Part shown: positions 51,097 to 58,412 of the stretch, piece by piece
Position numbering within the stretch: position 1 is the stretch's first letter
Layout of the letters: each line of letters opens with the position of its first letter
NCBI GenBank assembly: GCA_964030785.1
Contig: OZ034968.1
Span: forward strand, 41,085,186-41,149,185
Direction of reading: 5' to 3'
DNA from: Siderastrea siderea
Taxonomy: Eukaryota; Cnidaria; Anthozoa; Scleractinia; Rhizangiidae
DNA: 64,000 bases
Position numbers and translations under genes: made by a program
Notes under the pieces: generated by a model
The model's database searches: none
What the model was told of the DNA's origin: nothing
Seen by the model: only the letters and a program-made list of their open reading frames with translations

Positions 51097-51288
51097 TCAT
51101 ATGATCTCTATTGACCAATTAAAAACGTACCCATAAATTACTTTTTCGTGTAAAAATATCAGAAATTGTTCCAGTTTGATAAAAAGAACAGAAGTTGTTT
51201 CCGGTTGATTAAAGATACCAAGACCTACACCTAATGCTGTACAAATGCCTGCGCCCAATGATGAACTGATGTTGGATGAATTAGTAAT
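51097..51288 (-). other. Short Gly/Ser-rich open frame without ATG
   Basis: About 63 codons are open on the minus strand downstream of the polymerase stop. They include SSSLGAGICTALGVGLGIF, which looks like a glycine-zipper membrane segment. There is no ATG and no TATATA motif at its start, so it may be a decayed small gene, a spliced exon or chance. Confidence 0.2.
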
Positions 51289-51299
51289 TTAGGTTGAAC

Positions 51300-54200
51300 T
51301 TATTTAATACAATGATGTCCGTAAGCGAAACTATTTACTCCATTGTCGGCTATATATCTTTTGTCATCGAAACAGCTGAGTGACACGTTATTGAGCTCAT
51401 AGCTTCCGAGTTGATGGTTGCTACTTCTGATCGTCTTCATGGTATGATGTATTTGTTTGTTATTAAATAGTACTTCTTTATAATCTGCATGTTTGATATT
51501 GTTCTTTATAATGTTCTTTTTGATTCCTTTGGCTGTTTTTCCACCTTTCTGGTTGTCTTTTATGTAACTGTACATTTTTGATCGCAAACCGACGAATTCT
51601 GTTATTGGAATACCGCAAGCTTCATCTTTGAATTTACCGATTACCTTCTTGTTTGTCTTATTGAAATACGGCGAGCTTTCTGGGTAGTCGCTGTTGTCGA
51701 ATAGATCTTTGTTATTCCAAAAGTCTTGGTATACATCTTCGGTTTCGATTTCATATGTTAATGAGTCTGTGTCTGTGAATAATAATTTGGCTTTGTTACC
51801 ATACTTTTCTTTTATGTAGTTATAATGGAAATCATACATCAATGTCTTGCTCAGATCAAGAATACACATTCCAACATATGCTGGCCTGTTTAAAGTGAGC
51901 GTTTCCTTTATTTTATGCACTGCTACCAAATTCTCGTTGAATATCTTACTGCTTACATAAGTAGGTTTGGAAGTCATCTTTAATAATTTCTTATCATCAG
52001 TCACAAGTCTTATATCAACTCGTTTTCTTATATTTTCCATAGTTTTACCGAATACTGAGTTATTCATAAGTTTGAAGAAGTCTTTTTCGAATGAATTTTT
52101 CGCTTGAGTACGTTTTAGTGTATTGAAGTTAATGTATTCTTTGAGCCAAGGTGACTGATTGAATTCTAACACTCGATGGACTTTGTTTACTTTCAATCCA
52201 AGATCAATATACAGCTGCAGGTTTCTATAATGCAGAACATATTTTTGTTTATTGCTTAATGTAGGAATTAATTTATGTACTAGTCCTGTCGATATATTAT
52301 ATTTTGTAGCTATTTTTTTACAATACTCAGACAGCATATCTTTATTAACACAAACTCTCTCGGCAGCTAATGGGTAGTCATTATGAAGGTCATGCAACTC
52401 TTTCGGGTATTCTAAATCGACTTCTAGTAGCAATCCTTTATTACTGTCTTCATTATACTGAGCTAAATTGATTTTATTAATCTGCTTTTCCGTCAACCAT
52501 TTGAAATCACCAGTTGGTAGATATTGGCTCATAGCCCAACCGTATAAATTATTAGCATCAAGATACATAATGTATTTTGAGGGTGCATTCTCATTGTATT
52601 CTCTCATGTACTTGTTATTCGCTTTACCATATCTATTGGCAATATAACTTATCCCACCACGCATGCCTTTTTCAATGAATTGAAACATATCTATGTCTGT
52701 CATTAGTTCCAATTTAATATTAGTCATCTTCAACATGGCGTCCCAACTCAAACCAGGGCTAGTGAAATAGTGGCATGGGTCTAATTTGTAATACTGAAGA
52801 CATGTTTTGCGGAAGTTTTCAAACACGTCGGCTAATAGAAGTATATCAGACTTGAGATATAGATTATGGTAATCACCCATCGTTTCTAATTTGAAAGTAG
52901 TCCAAACATTTTGAGCATGACAATAATCTTCATCTGAAATATGCTCATTATTCAATATGCTGTAAAATTCTTCTTTAGTCGGTAATTCTGTTTTATTGAA
53001 TTTCTCAAAACTGTCCATGTAATCATACGGATAAATACCTTTTCGTGTCATAAGATTTAATTTTTCTTTTTGGAATCTTTTGCTTGTATACTTTAAAGCT
53101 TCTGCTGGTAAGTTGCTGACTAATTTATCCAAACTTGAACTCATGAATTGGAAACTGTCAATGAATGTCAGATGGTTACCAAGCATAAATGCCATATATT
53201 TTTCCATATTGTTTGGAATAGCATTTATGTTCATTTTCATCTCTTTTCCGTTTTTGGTGTATGTATTATTCTTGACAATAGCTCCAATTTCTTGCATAAT
53301 GAAATGACTGTCATAACCTCTCAAATTATGGAATATAACAGGAATTTTTATTTCTTTTGGATTTATTCTGAGTTTCAGATTGCATTCTTGATGAGCTGAG
53401 CCTCTGTATTTACCAGTAATATGACAATGATCTCTGACTCTAATGTCTTTCTCAGTATATTTTTTATCACATATGTGGCATTCTTTTGCTTTTTTGAATT
53501 CCTGTTCATTCTCTTCTGTCATTCTTAATGGTTTATTGAAATATTTTTTCATTACTCTTTTGCAGTATTTCACTTCTTCTAAAATATTTTCCATGAATTT
53601 GTATACAGCCTTTTCACCTCTATATAGTTGTATTGGTTTGGTATATTTGTCATCATAACAACAAACTACTTTATATCCATATCCGCAGTCTGTATGCCTT
53701 TGGTAAGCTTCTGTGTATGATTTATTACCGTCTTGTTGACATCCATGAATCTTCTCTGTTATAGCCTCGAAATCGGCATAAATAACAAAGGGCACAGGTT
53801 GCTGTTTATGAAAGTTGTTGAATTTCAGTATGTTATTGTCTTTGTTGGGCATTTTAATTGCTTGAGCGCCGTTCACTTGTATGCAAATATCTTTGTGGTT
53901 GCTTAATACCCTGTCTGAACTAAAACATTGCAGACAGTGCATACAAAAGTGTTTCCTGTGTTCATGTTTTGTTTGGTTATACATAAATCTGTTGAAATCA
54001 TTTACGAGAACATAATGCTTGTTTTCTTTTTCAGTTACCAGAAGTAGTTCCATATGATCTTCATACTTTTCTTTGGAAACATAGATGGGGTACGGTTGTT
54101 TGTTTTCATATCCGAATACATTTATATTGATGCTGTTTTGCTTTTCAATTTTGTTATAATGTTTGACACCGACTGGAAATTCAATGTTTGAATAATCTAA

Positions 54201-55058
54201 CTTTCCAACGTATTGTTTGTCAGTCTTCTTAATTCTTTGAGGATTTTTGTCTTGTGGGTTTAAATGTCTAATGTGGCACCATCTGAAGCATTCATTATCC
54301 TCATTTTTTATGTTTATTAAGCCTTTAGCACTGTTTCTCAGTTCAGAAGGTAGTTGGATATATGAGGATCCTTTCATGGGTTCGTATTTTGCAATGTTCA
54401 GGTAATGGTTATCAACTGATTGTACCGTCCATCCTGATCCTTCTGATATCCATTGAGCTATCTTGTTTAAGATATTTTGTTTAGACATTTGTAATGCTTC
54501 ATTAATTTCCATTTGGTTGATTATTGTTTGACTTGCACTATTGAAATATGCTGACTTTTCGACTATTACATCAGCTGATATTTTTTCGAAAGTGACTTTC
54601 AATGTTTCAACGTATTTCAAGCCTTTCATTTCATTTAATAAAGTTGTTACTTGACGTTCTGCACCTTTTCGTGTATTTTGCATTTGAGCTAATGGGTCTT
54701 TATTGTTTTTGATACTAATTTCATAAGATTTGACAAAACCTTTTAAAGCTTTGTCTGTTTGTTTTATTATGGTTCTTGGTGTTGGAACCGGTTTTTTGAC
54801 AGCATTTTTCTTAGTTCTTGGTGCGGGGATGGGTTTGTAATTATCCCGGAACTCTGCTGGTGGAAGAATTATGTTTTCTTCATACTGCTTGACCATTTCT
54901 TTGACGCTCTTACGAGGTGTTGGTATTGGTCTTCTTTTTTGTTGAACTTGCTTCTTATTCTCCTGCTTCAGAAGCAATTTGATTAGTTGCGATTTGCTTA
55001 GTTTTTTCAAACTGGATTTTTCCATATTGATATTATAATTAGATAACTTTGACTTCAT
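51300..55058 (-). CDS. polB: Protein-primed family B DNA polymerase (pPolB)
   Basis: The 1252-aa product replicates the element by protein priming. Motifs in order: a basic Pro-rich N-terminal region with repeated PxPTPR/PAPRT (about 43-95); a C2H2-like finger FCMHCLQCF...H..IC (about 371-392); Exo I YADFEA (427-432); a second zinc cluster CHICDKKY...HCHITGKYRG...C (527-559); Exo II HNLRGYDSHF (577-586); Exo III YLKSDILLLADVF (734-746); motif A YLDANNLYGW (832-841); motif B FKLMNNSVFGKT (995-1006); motif C FTDTDSL (1094-1100); and the KxxKGIKK block (about 1174-1181). All catalytic acids are present and there is no internal stop, so it should be active. The start was chosen at the ATG directly after a GATATATATAATG motif; Met12 is an alternative. 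Confidence 0.95.
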   Translation of the reverse strand: MKSKLSNYNINMEKSSLKKLSKSQLIKLLLKQENKKQVQQKRRPIPTPRKSVKEMVKQYEENIILPPAEFRDNYKPIPAPRTKKNAVKKPVPTPRTIIKQTDKALKGFVKSYEISIKNNKDPLAQMQNTRKGAERQVTTLLNEMKGLKYVETLKVTFEKISADVIVEKSAYFNSASQTIINQMEINEALQMSKQNILNKIAQWISEGSGWTVQSVDNHYLNIAKYEPMKGSSYIQLPSELRNSAKGLINIKNEDNECFRWCHIRHLNPQDKNPQRIKKTDKQYVGKLDYSNIEFPVGVKHYNKIEKQNSININVFGYENKQPYPIYVSKEKYEDHMELLLVTEKENKHYVLVNDFNRFMYNQTKHEHRKHFCMHCLQCFSSDRVLSNHKDICIQVNGAQAIKMPNKDNNILKFNNFHKQQPVPFVIYADFEAITEKIHGCQQDGNKSYTEAYQRHTDCGYGYKVVCCYDDKYTKPIQLYRGEKAVYKFMENILEEVKYCKRVMKKYFNKPLRMTEENEQEFKKAKECHICDKKYTEKDIRVRDHCHITGKYRGSAHQECNLKLRINPKEIKIPVIFHNLRGYDSHFIMQEIGAIVKNNTYTKNGKEMKMNINAIPNNMEKYMAFMLGNHLTFIDSFQFMSSSLDKLVSNLPAEALKYTSKRFQKEKLNLMTRKGIYPYDYMDSFEKFNKTELPTKEEFYSILNNEHISDEDYCHAQNVWTTFKLETMGDYHNLYLKSDILLLADVFENFRKTCLQYYKLDPCHYFTSPGLSWDAMLKMTNIKLELMTDIDMFQFIEKGMRGGISYIANRYGKANNKYMREYNENAPSKYIMYLDANNLYGWAMSQYLPTGDFKWLTEKQINKINLAQYNEDSNKGLLLEVDLEYPKELHDLHNDYPLAAERVCVNKDMLSEYCKKIATKYNISTGLVHKLIPTLSNKQKYVLHYRNLQLYIDLGLKVNKVHRVLEFNQSPWLKEYINFNTLKRTQAKNSFEKDFFKLMNNSVFGKTMENIRKRVDIRLVTDDKKLLKMTSKPTYVSSKIFNENLVAVHKIKETLTLNRPAYVGMCILDLSKTLMYDFHYNYIKEKYGNKAKLLFTDTDSLTYEIETEDVYQDFWNNKDLFDNSDYPESSPYFNKTNKKVIGKFKDEACGIPITEFVGLRSKMYSYIKDNQKGGKTAKGIKKNIIKNNIKHADYKEVLFNNKQIHHTMKTIRSSNHQLGSYELNNVSLSCFDDKRYIADNGVNSFAYGHHCIK

Positions 55059-55165
55059 TATATATATCTATAGTAAATATTTTTTAAGTGATTTCAAACC
55101 GCGTTTAAGTATGGTTAAGAATTCAAATGATCCAAGCATGAATCCTTTGAACTGTATACATTATG

Positions 55166-55369
55166 TTAATTATTTGCGTTGCTATTTCTAATGTGTTTTT
55201 TTGTGTTTAAATGACAATGTTTTCCAGCCAATGTATAATTTCGTCCAGTTTTACAAATATCACAATACCATTCTTTATTTAGCATGTACGTTGTTTTATG
55301 GTTTTTTAATTCCTCATTGGTAAATACTTTAGGTCTTCCACGGCATCTCTTTACATTCAGATTTTTCAT
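55166..55369 (-). CDS. Small zinc-finger protein
   Basis: A 67-aa basic protein with a single finger-like pattern, WYCDICKTGRNYTLAGKHCH, followed by a further His (C-x2-C-x12-H or C/H-x5-H). The N-terminus is RGRPK-like (KRCRGRPKVFT), an AT-hook-like string. It begins at an ATG directly downstream of TTATATATATG. It lies between the polymerase and the Bro-N protein genes, and its finger resembles the one at 56350-56622, so they may be diverged duplicates. A role in DNA binding is inferred. Confidence 0.7.
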   Translation of the reverse strand: MKNLNVKRCRGRPKVFTNEELKNHKTTYMLNKEWYCDICKTGRNYTLAGKHCHLNTKKHIRNSNANN

Positions 55370-55396
55370 ATATATAATACATATAGTATTTTATCT

Positions 55397-56209
55397 TTAT
55401 AAGTGTTTGTGTATGTAATTCGAATGATTCTTTAATGTTTCTGTTGACTTGAATTTTCTGGAACAATGTTTGCATTTGATTCTTACACCCTGGAAATAAA
55501 GTATGATTTCTTTAATGATTTCATCATAATCGTTGCTGACTAATATTTTGTAATTGTTGTTTTCGTACTCTTGTAGCATCATCTCCTGTTCTTTTGAAAG
55601 CTTTCCATAACCAGTTGGTGTTTTAAATTCGATTGCAAAACCTGAGTACTTTAAATGCATATTTCCTATGAATAGATCACAAGCTCCCTTCTGATACCCC
55701 ATGTTGTATGATTTTATTCTCATGTTAACATTGATTTGGTTTTCACCCAATGTTGGGATTAGGATTGCTTTAGGATAATTGTTTCTAATAAAGTTGACTA
55801 CCTTTTTATGTAAATCATACTCTGTGTTGATATTGAATGTCAGCATTTTGTATGTCTTGTTTTTGAATTCATACTTACCAGTTTTTCTGATTGATGGTAA
55901 AACCTCTTTTGTTACCCAACGTTTGAATTCTTTCGCTTTATACATTTTTGATTTCAATATTAGGCTGTACAATCCAGATTCATTTATATAAATAGTGTTT
56001 CCGGTGTTCCATGTTAGGGGGGGTGAATCGTCCCCCCTGAATTTGAGCCTCTTAAGTGAACATTTATCTTCAGAATCAACATGTTTGAAAATTGCTTTCT
56101 TTGTATCTTCGTATCCCAAAATAATTGCAATAGTCTTAGCACGGAACCATATGTCATTATCCTTTTTGATAATATTCAGTTTTTTTCCTTCATAAATGAA
56201 ATTTTCCAT
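55397..56209 (-). CDS. Bro-N / VRR-NUC-like nuclease / C2H2 zinc-finger fusion
   Basis: A 270-aa protein with three parts. Residues 1-110 are a Bro-N (BRO/KilA-associated) DNA-binding domain with IWFRAKTIAIILGYEDTKKAI, YINESGLYSLILKSKM and FKRWVTKEVLPSIRKTGKY. Residues about 130-235 look like a VRR-NUC (PD-(D/E)XK) nuclease: GACDLF (D178), AIEFKTPTG (E194, K196) and LSKEQEMML (Q208). Residues 246-267 are a C2H2 finger, CKHC...H....H. It starts at an ATG within TATATATATAGATGG. Bro-N proteins are common in large DNA viruses, and fusion to a nuclease suggests a site-directed or repair role. The nuclease call rests on motif spacing and is less sure than the Bro-N call. Confidence 0.8.
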   Translation of the reverse strand: MENFIYEGKKLNIIKKDNDIWFRAKTIAIILGYEDTKKAIFKHVDSEDKCSLKRLKFRGDDSPPLTWNTGNTIYINESGLYSLILKSKMYKAKEFKRWVTKEVLPSIRKTGKYEFKNKTYKMLTFNINTEYDLHKKVVNFIRNNYPKAILIPTLGENQINVNMRIKSYNMGYQKGACDLFIGNMHLKYSGFAIEFKTPTGYGKLSKEQEMMLQEYENNNYKILVSNDYDEIIKEIILYFQGVRIKCKHCSRKFKSTETLKNHSNYIHKHL

Positions 56210-56227
56210 CTATATATATATGTTAAT
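56210..56227 (-). promoter_or_regulatory. TATATATATAGATGG start-codon motif (Bro-N gene)
   Basis: ACATATATATATAG immediately precedes ATGGA here and, identically, before the zinc-finger gene at 56622. The polymerase (GATATATATAATG) and the zinc-finger gene at 55369 (TTATATATATG) have close variants. These replication-side genes lack the upstream TCTAA of the capsid-side genes, suggesting a separate expression class. Confidence 0.5.
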
Positions 56228-56349
56228 ACTATATTATTTTTGTTTAAATATTAATAGCCAGAAACAGTTATCTTTTTGGCTACTCAGAGCAAAAGACAGT
56301 ATATACTGTATATATTAATATATATATAAGTTATATACTTTTAAATAAT

Positions 56350-56622
56350 TTATTCAGGGACTTTGTAATTTCGACCAAATTCTTTTTTAAGTTGTTTATC
56401 AACAAGTACACGTTTTTTCAAGAACCCTGAAAAATCCATATCTCCAATATTTTCCGTCAATAGTATATCTCGACGTATCATATATTCTTCAAGTTCCTCA
56501 TTACGCTCACAACGTTCTTTATTCTTTTTATGAACCTTAGTCAGAAGATGTTTGTCCTTTCTCTTCAAACTGTAATTCTTATTACAAAATTCGCATAACC
56601 ACTGCTGATTTCCTGTATCCAT
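56350..56622 (-). CDS. Small C2H2-type zinc-finger protein
   Basis: A 90-aa basic protein with the pattern WLCEFCNKNYSLKRKDKHLL followed by TKVH (C-x2-C-x12-H-x5-H). The C-terminal half is charged and helical-looking (EELEEYMIRRDILL) with a LKKEFGRNYKVPE end. The ATG lies in the same TATATATATAGATGG context as the Bro-N gene, suggesting co-regulation. Function unknown; nucleic-acid binding is inferred. Confidence 0.7.
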   Translation of the reverse strand: MDTGNQQWLCEFCNKNYSLKRKDKHLLTKVHKKNKERCERNEELEEYMIRRDILLTENIGDMDFSGFLKKRVLVDKQLKKEFGRNYKVPE

Positions 56623-56641
56623 CTATATATATATGTATATA

Positions 56642-57634
56642 TTATATTGTTTTTAAATCCTTCATTGGAACCCAACTGTTAAATTCATCACTGTATCCCT
56701 TCCATTTAACAAGAGCCTGTTTTTTCTTATAATCCCTCCGAATAACTTTATCAATTCTGAATACCTGTTGTTCAGATTTCAGTAATTCAGGTTCATAAAA
56801 ACTCCCTTGAATGTCTTCATCTCTGAGATCCTTTAGTTTGTATGTGATTGGATTCGTATGTTGTATTTCATCAACTGTGAAAATTTCCTCAGACCAATTT
56901 GGGGTATATCCTTTATCAAACACATTTCGTTTATACTTACTTATTCTAACCTTATCAGCAACTTTGAACTTTGGTTTTTGTTTTAATGTTTCCATATCAC
57001 CGTATAGATTAAAGTAAACAACTCCTTGATTTTTCCTTTTACTGGCTTCTGTAGGCGTCATCTTTATGCTGGAATGTCTGGTATTGTTATACTCTTTCAC
57101 TAATTTAGGTAACATTTCAAGATACTGTGTATTACCTTGAACAGTAAACTGTTTCCACATTTTGGTTTTGATTGTGCGGTTCCATCTTTCACAAACTGAC
57201 GACTTTTCCTCATTTTCAGTTGAGTACAATGTTATTTTATTCTTATCAAGTAGTTCCTTAACATGTTTGTTGTAATACTCTTTGCCTTTGTCTGTCCAAA
57301 GATATTGTGGTTTACGCCCCTCTTTGAATATTGTTTTTAATGCCTTAGCAACTGTTTCACCCTTTTTATCTTTTAAAGGGACTATCCAACCGTATTTAGA
57401 GAATACATCTAAAACCATTAGAAGATATCTGTAGCCAGAGTTCCATCGACTGAATTTTTGCATCTCAACGATATCTGAACAGCATGTCTCGTCAATATGG
57501 TTTACAATTACCCGCCGCCGGGTGAAGTTACGCTTTATCGGTTTATGAAGCTCATCAGCTAATTTTTCTTGCCAGTTTTCTTCACTCGACGGCCTTTTCC
57601 GTTTTTTGTCCCGAGACCTAGCTTTTCTTTTGTG
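56642..57634 (-). CDS. int: Polinton DDE integrase with chromodomain, no ATG, probably made by -1 frameshift
   Basis: Retroviral-type integrase that inserts the element. The first catalytic Asp lies in SDIVEMQKF (about codon 54-62 of the open frame, upstream of the first Met), the second in YLWTDKGKEYYN, and the Glu in SSVCERWNRTIK. The C-terminal chromodomain runs from FRIDKVIRRDY through VKWKGYSDEFNSWVP. The frame has no ATG before the first catalytic Asp; starting at the first Met (57463) would lose it. The frame opens at 57634 inside the 3' end of the PLA2 ORF, in its -1 frame, and the overlap contains A AAA AAC at 57601-57607. The usual N-terminal zinc-binding region is not visible, and a CC pair stands where Trp is common before the first Asp. 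Alternatives are a spliced start or a truncated gene. Confidence 0.85.
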   Translation of the reverse strand, partial: HKRKARSRDKKRKRPSSEENWQEKLADELHKPIKRNFTRRRVIVNHIDETCCSDIVEMQKFSRWNSGYRYLLMVLDVFSKYGWIVPLKDKKGETVAKALKTIFKEGRKPQYLWTDKGKEYYNKHVKELLDKNKITLYSTENEEKSSVCERWNRTIKTKMWKQFTVQGNTQYLEMLPKLVKEYNNTRHSSIKMTPTEASKRKNQGVVYFNLYGDMETLKQKPKFKVADKVRISKYKRNVFDKGYTPNWSEEIFTVDEIQHTNPITYKLKDLRDEDIQGSFYEPELLKSEQQVFRIDKVIRRDYKKKQALVKWKGYSDEFNSWVPMKDLKTI

Positions 57635-58251
57635 TTAATTAAGAACCGAGCAGTTTGTCCCCATTTTGGCATCTGTCCATAAGGAATTTCATCTAATGAC
57701 TTGACCATTTTTCTGTCACATTCACCCTTGTTTTTCCCCATGTCATAACAAATATCATGATGAGCTGATATTCTATCAACTTCATTGTAAGGTTGTACAT
57801 ACCATTTAGTAATCTCACCAGTGTTTTTATCATATTCTAACTGTTTATCGAGAGGATTGTATGCCCCCATGTACTTATATTTTCCAGGAGTCCATCCAGC
57901 TTTTGGTCTCGGTATTTTCCCAATTAGTTTATGTATATCAACACCAGCGCCATCCAAATCCTTTCTGTCGGTTATATACTTTCTATTTGGTCTGATTTTT
58001 GTTGATAATTGATCAAGAGCTTGACTTCCGACATTTTGAATCATTGGATTCAACTTATCGAGAGCATAATCGATAGCCTTTTTCTGCAGTTTTGGGTTTC
58101 TCAAGGCTTCTGATCCATAATATCTTCCCATTTCAACAGCCTTTTTTCCAAGCCAAGGAATACCGTGGTGAATCAATAAATCAGTACCAGTTGATGCTAC
58201 TGTATCTAGTAAGCCCGCCCCTTTCGACGGGCTGACCCGTTTCCCGCCTGT
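57559..58251 (-). CDS. Phospholipase A2 (parvovirus VP1-like) minor virion protein, no ATG
   Basis: The open frame runs from 58251 to the stop at 57559 with no ATG before the conserved part; the first plausible residue is a TTG at 58174-58176. Order: Gly-rich start, an amphipathic helical region (HHGIPWLGKKAVEMGRYYG and LQKKAIDYALDKLNP), then a PLA2 domain with YKYMGAYNPLD as a calcium-loop-like segment (GPGN is altered to GAYN) and the catalytic HHDICYD motif, then a very basic tail. Parvoviral PLA2 helps virions leave endosomes, so a membrane-escape role is inferred. It overlaps the upstream DUF5679-like ORF in the -1 frame at G GGA AAC, and the integrase ORF at its 3' end. An LDGAG string before the PLA2 domain fits the adenain cleavage consensus. 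Confidence 0.8.
   Translation of the reverse strand, partial: TGGKRVSPSKGAGLLDTVASTGTDLLIHHGIPWLGKKAVEMGRYYGSEALRNPKLQKKAIDYALDKLNPMIQNVGSQALDQLSTKIRPNRKYITDRKDLDGAGVDIHKLIGKIPRPKAGWTPGKYKYMGAYNPLDKQLEYDKNTGEITKWYVQPYNEVDRISAHHDICYDMGKNKGECDRKMVKSLDEIPYGQMPKWGQTARFLINTKEKLGLGTKNGKGRRVKKTGKKN
57601..57607 (-). promoter_or_regulatory. Predicted -1 ribosomal frameshift site (PLA2 to integrase)
   Basis: The minus strand reads A AAA AAC in the PLA2 frame (codons ACA AAA AAC), the phase required for -1 slippage, and the -1 frame is the integrase frame. Slippage would join 213 codons of PLA2 frame to 319 of integrase. I see only weak local stems downstream, so any stimulator may be a pseudoknot or a longer-range structure. 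Confidence 0.6.
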
Positions 58252-58391
58252 TTAACGAATTTCGTCTTAGTTATTCCGCATTCTGAGCATTTGCATTTAA
58301 GCATAAGCCTCCCATTTTTAGCCTTTTCATATCGTTCACTCCCAGGTACACATTCTGTGACCTTTTTCTGTTTCACGCAATATGATCTCAT
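58206..58391 (-). CDS. DUF5679-like zinc protein
   Basis: A 61-aa protein starting at ATG in CTCATATATATATG. It has SYCVKQKKVTE, then NGRLMLKCKCSECGITKTKF, the pattern of small viral DUF5679 proteins common in adeno-like and Polinton-like elements. One Cys of the first CxxC pair is Gln here. The last ten residues after the GGGAAAC site (58239-58245) are a basic Ser/Arg/Gly stretch ending at TAG. I infer that most ribosomes make this short protein and a fraction slip into the PLA2 frame. The family assignment is from remembered motif similarity. Confidence 0.7.
   Translation of the reverse strand: MRSYCVKQKKVTECVPGSERYEKAKNGRLMLKCKCSECGITKTKFVKQAGNGSARRKGRAY
58212..58245 (-). promoter_or_regulatory. 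Predicted -1 frameshift signal: G GGA AAC plus hairpin
   Basis: Slippery heptamer G GGA AAC at 58239-58245, in phase with the DUF5679-like ORF (codons GCG GGA AAC). A 5-nt spacer (58234-58238) follows, then a stem-loop at 58212-58233: AGCCCGTC pairs with GGCGGGCT (eight pairs, one G-T wobble) around a GAAAGG loop. Spacer and stem match the classical -1 frameshift layout. The -1 frame has a stop just upstream (58252-58254) and is open through PLA2, so slippage must happen at or after this point. Confidence 0.75.
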
Positions 58392-58412
58392 ATATATATG
58401 AGTTAGATATTT
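58392..58412 (-). promoter_or_regulatory. TCTAA / TATATA start-codon motif (DUF5679-like gene)
   Basis: Reads TATCTAACTCATATATAT directly before the ATG. The same layout precedes the penton-like (62201-62220), hexon-like (61036-61060) and pVI-like (59704-59720) genes: TCTAA, then TATA-like AT sequence ending at the ATG. Short AT-only leaders like these act as promoters in many large DNA viruses and virophages; that function here is inferred. Confidence 0.55.

Noticed and set aside
53080..53658. Plus-strand open frames inside the polymerase gene
   Set aside because: Antisense shadows of a 1252-codon gene with all polymerase motifs.
56642..57463. Integrase starting at the first Met (57463)
   Set aside because: This start lies after the first catalytic Asp and the LADELHKP block, so it would give an inactive enzyme; the longer open frame to 57634 was used.
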